A DNA stretch of 64,000 nt from NCBI RefSeq assembly GCF_022344005.1, contig NZ_CP092190.1:1302001-1366000 (forward strand), in the 5' to 3' direction. How positions within the stretch are numbered: the stretch's first letter is position 1; every line of letters begins with the position of its first letter. Positions 58,488 through 64,000 of this stretch are shown piece after piece. The position numbers and the translations under genes are program-made. A model generated the notes under the pieces. That model was given only the letters and a program-made list of their open reading frames with translations. It was not told the DNA's origin and did not search any database. This stretch comes from Deinococcus sp. KNUC1210. Lineage in GTDB: Bacteria > Deinococcota > Deinococci > Deinococcales > Deinococcaceae.

Positions 58488-58967
58488 ATGAAGAGAAAAA
58501 CATCTGATGTGCTGCACGAAAATGTGGAGATTTTCACGAAAGATCTGCCTTTAGAGGCAGGCACTGTCAAACTTCGCAGGCAGCAGGGCTTTACGCTCAT
58601 CGAGCTTCTCATCGTGATCGCAATTATCGGCATCCTCGCTGCTGTCCTGATTCCCAATCTGCTGAATGCCAGGAAGGCTGCCAACAATACTGCTGCCCAG
58701 TCGTATCTCCGGAATGCCGTGACTGCTGCCGAAAGCTACCGGACGAACTACAACGCACCGGTTGGCACTTCCATCGCCTGCAACGATGCGAAGCTGTTGA
58801 GTGGGACCACGCCCACCAGCATCGACCAAACTGCCAATCAGTGCCTCATCAGCCAGAACGCCAACGGCACGGTTGGATACGTCAAGAGCAGCAACGGCAA
58901 CACCTATCAGTTCAACGGCTCCACCATTGTCGCAGGCACCTTTACGACGCTGCCCAGCCTGCCCTGA
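58488..58967 (+). CDS. Type IV pilin (PilA-like)
   Basis: 159 residues. The prepilin peptidase site is QQG-FTLIELLIVIAIIGILAAVLIPN, with Glu at +5 of the mature chain. The leader before the cleavage site is ~34 residues, longer than the usual 6-20, with a hydrophilic stretch (SDVLHENVEIFTKDLPLEAG). The mature body has two cysteines (IACNDAK, NQCLISQ) for the D-loop disulphide. Pili serve DNA uptake or twitching. The start is set by the leaderless box. Convergent with the ABC permease gene. Confidence 0.9.
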   Translation: MKRKTSDVLHENVEIFTKDLPLEAGTVKLRRQQGFTLIELLIVIAIIGILAAVLIPNLLNARKAANNTAAQSYLRNAVTAAESYRTNYNAPVGTSIACNDAKLLSGTTPTSIDQTANQCLISQNANGTVGYVKSSNGNTYQFNGSTIVAGTFTTLPSLP

Positions 58968-59008
58968 AGACCCCGGCCACGAGCAGCGGTGCTTGTCCGG
59001 AGGCTGCA

Positions 59009-60241
59009 TCAGTTCCGGAAAATGACCGCTTCGCGCCCGAAGGATCTGACGGCCAGCATCACCAGCAGGGCTGTGAATACCAGATTGACCACCACCGCCA
59101 GCAGCGCCATCGGCGTGTTCAGTACTCCCTTCACGATGTCCAGAATCACCACCATCGCATTGACCACGGGAATGCTGTACAGCGCTGCCCCGCGCCCGAT
59201 GAAGTCGGCAAATTGCAGCCCCACCGCCGGAAGCACGATCAGCAGGGAAATCGGCGTGATGTACGTCTGAGCCTCCTTGTAGCTGCGGGCGAAGATGCTG
59301 ACCGCGATCAGGAGGGCACTCAGCAGCAGGGCTGCCGACAGCGCCATCAGGATCAGAACGGCGATGCTGCCGGGCGTGATGTTCAGCCGCCCGCCCATCT
59401 GCCCTGCCACTGCGCCGATCTGCCCGCGCAGCAGCACCGCACCGATCACGCCCGAAAGCAGCACACCCAGCAGGCCGAATCCGGCGGCGGTCAGGGCGGT
59501 GAGCGTGGTCGCCAGCAGCTTGCCGACCACCACTTCCGAGCGGCGAATGGGCGACACCAGCAGCACTTCCAGCGTGCCGCGCTCCTTCTCTCCGGCGGTG
59601 CTGTCGATGGCAGTTGCCATGCTGCCTGCCAGAATGAATTGCAGCAGAAACATCGGAATGATGAAGGCCAGCTGCCCGCTGGCGGCCTCCTGCGGCCTGC
59701 TGGCATCGAGCGTCTGCACGCGGATCGGCGTCAGGAAACTGGCGGGCAGACCGCGTTCTTTTAATTTGGCGGCGACCAGCGAGGCGTTATACGCACTCAG
59801 TGCCGATTTGAGCTTGCTGATGACGCCGGATTCGGCCTTCAGGTTGCCGAGTTTGGCATAGAGCTGCACCGTTCCGCTCTGACTCCCAGCCTCGGTGGGC
59901 AGCGTCCCCGCGACCTTCAGCACCGCCTGAACCTGACCGCTCTGCACCGCCTTCAGCGCGTCGGTCACGGGCAACAGCCGCACGCCGACCTCACCGCCTG
60001 CATCCTGCGTCAGCTGCGATCTGAGTGCGGCAGGCAGCGTCCCGATCACCCCCACGAGCTGCCGATCCTGGCTCTGCCCACTGAAGGCCCGGCCCAGCAG
60101 CAGCGGAAATCCCACCGTGAACACCGGAATCAGAATCAGCGGCATCAGGATGGTACTGATCAGCGTGCGGCGGTCGCGCAGGGTACTGAGCAGTTCCTTG
60201 CGGGCCACCTGCCATACGAACAGCCAGCGCAGCAGGCTCAT
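59009..60241 (-). CDS. ABC-2 type permease (NatB-like)
   Basis: 410 residues. First helix after RKELLSTLRDRRTLISTILMPLILIPV, a ~170-residue outer domain, then five to six helices, with STAGEKERGTLEVLLVSPIRR being the ABC-2 signature of the NatB/YhaP group. Overlaps the ATPase gene by four bases. Exports Na+ or small toxic compounds in characterised members; cargo here unknown. Confidence 0.88.
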   Translation of the reverse strand: MSLLRWLFVWQVARKELLSTLRDRRTLISTILMPLILIPVFTVGFPLLLGRAFSGQSQDRQLVGVIGTLPAALRSQLTQDAGGEVGVRLLPVTDALKAVQSGQVQAVLKVAGTLPTEAGSQSGTVQLYAKLGNLKAESGVISKLKSALSAYNASLVAAKLKERGLPASFLTPIRVQTLDASRPQEAASGQLAFIIPMFLLQFILAGSMATAIDSTAGEKERGTLEVLLVSPIRRSEVVVGKLLATTLTALTAAGFGLLGVLLSGVIGAVLLRGQIGAVAGQMGGRLNITPGSIAVLILMALSAALLLSALLIAVSIFARSYKEAQTYITPISLLIVLPAVGLQFADFIGRGAALYSIPVVNAMVVILDIVKGVLNTPMALLAVVVNLVFTALLVMLAVRSFGREAVIFRN

Positions 60242-60981
60242 GCCGGTACTCCCCGCTGCTCGGCCCTGACCTGCAGCATGCGGAAGAAGGCCCGCTCCAG
60301 GCTGGGTTCCCCGGTCTGGGCCAGAATGCCCGGCACCGTGTCCACGGTCAGCAGTTCGCCCCGTTCCAGCACGGCAGCGCGGTCACACACCTCCTCCACC
60401 TCGCTCATGACGTGGGTGCTGTACACCACCAGTCTTCCCTCCTGACGGTATGCCAGCACGAAATCGAGCAGCGCCCGGCGTGCCATCACGTCCAGCCCCG
60501 ACGCCGCTTCATCCAGAAACAGCACGGGCGGATCGTGAATGACGGCGCGGGCGATCACGATCTTCTGCCGCATCCCGGTACTGAATCCGGCGGCGCGGGT
60601 ATCGAGCGTGCCCGACAGATCGAGATGAGCATCGAGCGTTTCGATGCGGGCGTCGGCCTGCGTCCGGCTCATGCCGTATAGCCCGGCGAAATACCGCAGA
60701 ATTTCGCGCCCGGTCAGACGGTCGTACAGGCCCATGCCGCCGTTCACGACGCCGATGCTGCGCCGCACCGCCTCCGCTTCGCGCCCGATATCGTGGCCTG
60801 CCACCGTGCACCTGCCGCTGTCGGCCTGGAGCAGCGTCGCCAGAATCCGCAGCAGCGTGGTCTTGCCCGCACCGTTGGGGCCGAGCAGCCCGAAGACCTC
60901 GCCCGCCTGTGCCGAAAACGTGACGCCCTGCAGCGCCCGGAACTTGCCATACGATTTGCTCAGATCCCTGACCTGTAACAT
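60238..60981 (-). CDS. ABC transporter ATPase (NatA-like)
   Basis: 247 residues. Walker A GPNGAGKTTLL near 37-47, signature FSTGMRQKIVIARA, Walker B VLFLDEAASGLDVMARR, H-loop YSTHVMSEVE. STGM rather than SGGQ is usual in NatA-type ATPases. It starts directly after the regulator stop and overlaps the permease gene. Confidence 0.92.
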   Translation of the reverse strand: MLQVRDLSKSYGKFRALQGVTFSAQAGEVFGLLGPNGAGKTTLLRILATLLQADSGRCTVAGHDIGREAEAVRRSIGVVNGGMGLYDRLTGREILRYFAGLYGMSRTQADARIETLDAHLDLSGTLDTRAAGFSTGMRQKIVIARAVIHDPPVLFLDEAASGLDVMARRALLDFVLAYRQEGRLVVYSTHVMSEVEEVCDRAAVLERGELLTVDTVPGILAQTGEPSLERAFFRMLQVRAEQRGVPA

Positions 60982-61185
60982 TCAGCTCTCTCCTTCTGCG
61001 GGCAGAAAAATTTCCTCGATGGCCTTGCCGAACAGCCTGGAAAGCCGGAAGGCCAGCGGCAGGCTCGGATCATATTTGCCGGTTTCCAGCGCGTTGATGG
61101 TCTGCCGCGACACGTCCAGCCGCTCGGCGAGATCGGCCTGCGTCCAGCCCGCCTCGGCCCGCAGGACTTTGATGCGGTTGTTCAA
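60982..61185 (-). CDS. Small Xre-family HTH regulator
   Basis: 67 residues. Starts with TTG at 61185, overlapping the upstream stop (TTGA), which fixes the start. One helix-turn-helix covers most of it (WTQADLAERLDVSRQTINALETGKYDPSLPLAFRLSRLF). Such small regulators usually sit next to a membrane protein and an ABC exporter, as here. It is the likely ligand of the palindromes at 61817-61900. Confidence 0.9.
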   Translation of the reverse strand: MNNRIKVLRAEAGWTQADLAERLDVSRQTINALETGKYDPSLPLAFRLSRLFGKAIEEIFLPAEGES

Positions 61186-61817
61186 GCACTGCCCCGAGAC
61201 TGCGTTCCCCGCTGCTGCACCAACACCCCGGCGGCATAGATCAGCAGGCCGAACACGCACAGCGTCCACAGCGGAAAAACCATCCCGCTCACCTGCGCCG
61301 CCACGAACCCGACCAGAGCCGCTGCCATGCTCAGCAGGAAGGCGAAGGCCGCCGCCCGTTCCTGCACGCGCTGCGCGTACTCGTCCATCTGGCGGTAGGC
61401 GCGGAAGGCCAGCCAGCCGATGCCCAGCGGCAGAACTCCGAAGATGCCCGCCAGCATGCCGCGCAGAAAGTCCGACGGCTGGAGCGAATACCACAGGCCC
61501 ACGCCCAGCCCGACCAGCACCACCGTGACCGCTGCCGTCGCCAGTCCTGCGACCGAGGAGGCCACCCGCCGATCCCTGGGCAACGCGGCGAGCCGCTCCT
61601 GCTGTTCGTTCATGGCCCCGCGCATCAGCCACAGCAGGGAGCCGGTGCAGCCCAGCGTCAGCAGGAGCAGTCCCCGCACCAGCCAGCGCAGCGCCGCAGA
61701 CGAGGTGGGCTGATCGGCGGCGTTCAGCCCCAGCAGCACCCCCGCGCCCAGCACCAGCACACACGTCGCCACCCACCTCACCCGCCGATGAGCCGTTCCC
61801 TTTCTTCCCTCCGGCAT
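61182..61817 (-). CDS. Four- to six-span membrane protein of the ABC operon
   Basis: 211 residues. Two N-terminal segments (WVATCVLVLGAGVLLGL, LRWLVRGLLLLTLGCTGSLLWL), a charged loop, then VVLVGLGVGLWYSL, GIFGVLPLGIGWLAF, AFLLSMAAALVGFVAA and VFPLWTLCVFGLLIYAAGVL. Family not recognised; similar proteins accompany small HTH regulators. AAGGAGG before ATG 61817 lies inside a perfect palindrome. Confidence 0.75.
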   Translation of the reverse strand: MPEGRKGTAHRRVRWVATCVLVLGAGVLLGLNAADQPTSSAALRWLVRGLLLLTLGCTGSLLWLMRGAMNEQQERLAALPRDRRVASSVAGLATAAVTVVLVGLGVGLWYSLQPSDFLRGMLAGIFGVLPLGIGWLAFRAYRQMDEYAQRVQERAAAFAFLLSMAAALVGFVAAQVSGMVFPLWTLCVFGLLIYAAGVLVQQRGTQSRGSA

Positions 61818-61834
61818 GTCAAGCCTCCTTGACA
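61817..61834. promoter_or_regulatory. Operator palindrome over the ribosome site and start codon
   Basis: TGTCAAG-CCTC-CTTGACA, perfect 7-bp arms. Read on the minus strand it spans AAGGAGG and the ATG of the membrane-protein gene. Confidence 0.7.
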
Positions 61835-61837
61835 CCG

Positions 61838-61867
61838 AACGTACTCCTCTCGAAACCGCTGTGTCAA
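61838..61867 (-). promoter_or_regulatory. Promoter of the membrane protein-HTH-ABC operon
   Basis: Minus strand TTGACA (61867-61862), 18 bp, TACGTT (61843-61838). The -35 lies inside an operator repeat. Confidence 0.6.
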
Positions 61868-61900
61868 GCTTCCTTGTCAAAATGTCAAGCGCCCCTGTCA
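61862..61900. promoter_or_regulatory. Two further operator repeats
   Basis: TGTCAAG-CTTC-CTTGTCA (61862-61879) and TGTCAAG-CGCC-CCTGTCA (61883-61900), same 18-bp plan as 61817-61834 with one or two mismatches. They lie between the minus-strand -35 and the plus-strand fused toxin-antitoxin gene. Confidence 0.65.
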
Positions 61901-61925
61901 AATGGCACAGACCCTCGTTGCCCTC

Positions 61926-61931
61926 TATTCT
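61926..61931 (+). promoter_or_regulatory. -10 box of a leaderless transcript
   Basis: TATTCT, 6 nt (GAAGCC), GTG 61938. It favours GTG 61938 over ATG 61902. Confidence 0.6.
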
Positions 61932-61937
61932 GAAGCC

Positions 61938-62687
61938 GTGTCCGACGCTCTTCCGCCCGATCTGCCCCGATTGTTCGAGCAGCCGCGCTTGCAGGACGTG
62001 AGCCGCTACCTGACAGCTCATGAGGCCGAGTGGCGAGCGCTGGGCGTCACGCGGGTGCGGGTGTTCGGATCGGTGGCGCGGGGCGAAGCGCATCAGGCGT
62101 CGGATATCGATCTGCTGGTCGATCTGGCGCCGGGCAGCGACCTGCTGACGCTGGTGCGGGCGGCCTGGCTGTTCGAGCGCCTGCTGGGACACCGCACCGA
62201 CGTCGTGACCGAGGCGGCGCTGCATCCGGTGCTGCGGGCAGGCGTCCTGGCCGACGCGGTGGATATTCTGGACGACACGCCCCCACCTGCCGCTGTCGAT
62301 CTGCCGCGCAAACGCTGGCGCTGGCGGGCGCAGGCGCTGCTGACACTGCTGGAACAGGCCCGGCAGCAACTGGAAGGGCTAGACTTCGCCGCGTTTCAGG
62401 CCGATACGGCGCGGCAGAACAGCGTGCTGCTGACGCTGCTGCGGCTGGGCGAGGGCACCAAATTCGTGCCGCAGTCCCTACAGGACGCCCACCCCAACGT
62501 GCCCTGGAATGAACTGCGCTCGGTTCGCAACCTGATCGCCCACGATTATTTCGGGCTGGACCTGGGCCTGATCTGGCAGACGGTGAACGTGACCTTACCG
62601 GCGCTGGAGGGGCCGCTGCGGGCAGTCCAGGACGACCCGACACTCACCGATTCCAGCTCTGCCGCCCCGCTCCCGGAGGAACAATGA
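61938..62687 (+). CDS. Fused MntA-HepT: nucleotidyltransferase antitoxin joined to HEPN toxin
   Basis: 249 residues. Residues ~22-105 are a minimal nucleotidyltransferase with GS-x10-DxD complete (GSVARG 44-49, DID 56-58). Residues ~125-235 are a HepT-type HEPN domain with the full Rx4HxY site RNLIAHDY at 197-204. In known systems these are two genes: MntA AMPylates the HepT tyrosine and blocks its RNase activity. Here one chain carries both, so control may act in cis. The last ~20 residues are a Ser/Pro tail. GTG start by leaderless promoter; adjoining operators suggest shared control with the ABC operon. Confidence 0.85.
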   Translation: MSDALPPDLPRLFEQPRLQDVSRYLTAHEAEWRALGVTRVRVFGSVARGEAHQASDIDLLVDLAPGSDLLTLVRAAWLFERLLGHRTDVVTEAALHPVLRAGVLADAVDILDDTPPPAAVDLPRKRWRWRAQALLTLLEQARQQLEGLDFAAFQADTARQNSVLLTLLRLGEGTKFVPQSLQDAHPNVPWNELRSVRNLIAHDYFGLDLGLIWQTVNVTLPALEGPLRAVQDDPTLTDSSSAAPLPEEQ

Positions 62688-63166
62688 CGACCCACCCAAC
62701 CTGGCATCTGGCACAGGTCAACATCGCTGAACTGAAAGTTCCCATCGGTCATCCGGACGTGCAGGACTTCGTGGACGGACTGGCCCCCATCAATGCCCAG
62801 GCCGAGGCCAGCAGCGGCTTCCTCTGGAGGCTTCAGGACGAGGCGGGCGACGCCACCCAGATCGCCTACGACCCAAACCCGCTGCTGATCGTGAATCTGA
62901 GCGTATGGGAGAGCGCCGACGCCCTGAAAGCCTTCACCTACAGCCCGGAACATCTGGCCTATCTGCGCCGCCGCCGCGAGTGGTTTTCCAGGCTCGCCAC
63001 GCCACATTTCTGCATGTGGTGGATTCCGGCAGGCCACCACCCCACCCCCGCCGAGGCCCGCGAGCGGCTGAGCATGCTGGAAACACACGGCCCCAGCGCC
63101 GCTGCTTTCACGTTCTCCAGACTCTATTCGCCGGAACCGGCTTCCCCGGCATCGTCCCACACATAA
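62684..63166 (+). CDS. DUF3291-domain protein
   Basis: 160 residues; ATG overlaps the toxin-antitoxin stop. WHLAQVNIAELKVPIGHPDVQ opening, ASSGFLWRLQDEAGDAT, NLSVWESADALKAFTY and MWWIPAGHHPTPAEARERL are the DUF3291 pattern, a ferredoxin-like (antibiotic-biosynthesis monooxygenase-like) barrel. Function unknown. Its 3' end overlaps the convergent RidA gene by 43 bp. Confidence 0.85.
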   Translation: MTTHPTWHLAQVNIAELKVPIGHPDVQDFVDGLAPINAQAEASSGFLWRLQDEAGDATQIAYDPNPLLIVNLSVWESADALKAFTYSPEHLAYLRRRREWFSRLATPHFCMWWIPAGHHPTPAEARERLSMLETHGPSAAAFTFSRLYSPEPASPASSHT

Positions 63167-63534
63167 GCTTCGGCCTCGATCTCGACCAGATGCGCCGCGT
63201 CGATCAGTGCGGATACCTGCACCATGCTGCACGCTGGGCGAAGAGCTCCGAACACCTCGCCGTGAACGCGCCCGATGGCTTCCCACTGTGAAATATCGGT
63301 GACGTAGAGGCGGGTGCGGATCACGTGGCGCAGCTCGGCCCCGGCTTCCCGCAGCGCCTCCTCGATGATGGCGAGGGCGGCGCGTGTCTGTCCCGCCGCG
63401 TCACCGGGATGCAGCACCACGCCCGCTGACGTGGCGGTGGTTCCGGCCACCTGTACCACCGGCCCCACCCGCACTGCCCGCGAATACCCCACCACACTTT
63501 CCCAGGGCGACGTCCCCGCGATATTTCTCCGCAT
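63124..63534 (-). CDS. RidA-family protein
   Basis: 136 residues from ATG 63534; an in-frame GTG at 63549 is an alternative. NIAGTSPWESVVGYSRAVRVGPVVQVAGTTA, LREAGAELRHVIRTRLYVTDIS and PACSMVQVSALI outline the fold. The position of the deaminase Arg holds Cys/Ser (PACSMV), so it belongs with non-deaminase RidA-like proteins. No ribosome site. Confidence 0.85.
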   Translation of the reverse strand: MRRNIAGTSPWESVVGYSRAVRVGPVVQVAGTTATSAGVVLHPGDAAGQTRAALAIIEEALREAGAELRHVIRTRLYVTDISQWEAIGRVHGEVFGALRPACSMVQVSALIDAAHLVEIEAEAYVWDDAGEAGSGE

Positions 63535-63844
63535 GTCCGATGATGTCACACCGCGAGTCTGAAGCTTACCGGAGCTTCAGATTCGCCGCAGTCTTGAGGG
63601 CCGCCGCGAGAGCCACCGATGCGCTCGCTGAAACAAAGAGCACCCGCCCTCCGTGCCCGTGCGTCTCCAGTCGATCCGCCGAATACACAAAGGGACGCCC
63701 CAACAGTACGAAACATGAAAATGCCGTGTGACACACGAAATCTTTGATCAGATCGCGCAGAACCTGACCCATTTCTGCAAAAAACCTGCACATATCGCCC
63801 GCATCCTGAACCCATCAGCGAACGCTGCAAAGGGAGGAAAGAAG
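63535..63844. other. Intergenic stretch (~310 bp)
   Basis: Contains a 9-bp inverted repeat TCTGAAGCT/AGCTTCAGA (63558-63566 with 63573-63581) just upstream of the RidA start and otherwise nothing I can assign. The sequence near 63700-63800 is AT-richer and should hold the promoter of the next gene. Confidence 0.45.
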
Positions 63845-64000
63845 ATGAAGAACACAGGAATGGTGAAGGTGCTGGCGATGTTGACACTGAGCGTGGCGGG
63901 CCTGGGTATGGCGAGCGCGAGTCCGGTGACGCTGGATCAGCTGAGCGGCGCACAGGAACTGTCGGTGGTCTACAGCGACAACACCACGCCCTACGTGAGC
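63845..64000 (+). CDS. Secreted protein (N-terminus only)
   Basis: 52 codons before the window ends. GGAGG lies upstream of ATG 63845. Signal peptide VKVLAMLTLSVAGLGMASA-S, then PVTLDQLSGAQELSVVYSDN. Identity not determinable. Confidence 0.75.
   Translation, partial: MKNTGMVKVLAMLTLSVAGLGMASASPVTLDQLSGAQELSVVYSDNTTPYVS

Overview
The window is a high-GC bacterial chromosome segment whose protein sequences, gene order and promoter style point to Deinococcus. The main signs are lysine made by the alpha-aminoadipate (AAA)/LysW route, a Gfh1-like Gre factor, a tRNA-tuf cluster, a split secE-nusG-rplKAJL-rpoBC locus, and many genes with a TANNNT -10 box 5-7 nt before the start codon (leaderless mRNAs). 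This assignment is inference from recalled families; no database was searched.

Layout. 1-1.7 kb: end of a sugar ABC operon with its ROK repressor. 1.9-9.4 kb: a cysteine-less ArsC-like protein, a 4 x 69-bp tandem repeat, a secreted DUF4384 protein, a DUF937 membrane protein with Ig-like repeats, a uronate-dehydrogenase-like epimerase, plsY and a CrtC/AttH-like lipoprotein. 9.4-18.7 kb: amino-acid binding protein, ilvD, two secreted proteins, a shikimate-dehydrogenase-like gene and a heterodimeric ABC exporter. 18.9-35.2 kb: tRNA-Thr/Tyr/Gly/Thr-tuf, dgt, rpmG-secE-nusG, rplK-rplA, rplJ-rplL (with an L10 leader) and rpoB-rpoC. 35.2-45.1 kb: single housekeeping and transport genes, largely leaderless. 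45.2-58.3 kb: a long co-directional cluster holding the AAA lysine genes (homocitrate synthase, homoaconitase large and small subunits, a double zinc-ribbon protein, LysW, LysX), interleaved with PhzF, BenE, GNAT, RidA, VOC and DJ-1 genes and with AT-richer guest genes (four-helix protein, HNH nuclease, two orphans). 58.5-64 kb: type IV pilin, an ABC exporter operon with its own regulator and palindromic operators, a fused MntA-HepT toxin-antitoxin protein, DUF3291, RidA and a truncated secreted protein.

Six genes carry single-base frameshifts (rplK, rpoB, rpoC, homocitrate synthase, DegV, pyrophosphatase-like). Four of them lack one base in a C or G run. Because rplK, rpoB and rpoC are essential, most are probably sequence or assembly errors, and the coordinates given span the whole gene.

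Most notable candidates for novelty: the single-chain MntA-HepT with a shared palindromic control region, the LysW without zinc ligands next to a double zinc-ribbon LysW-like protein and a perfect hairpin before lysX, and the AT-rich guest genes stitched into the lysine cluster by 4-nt overlaps.
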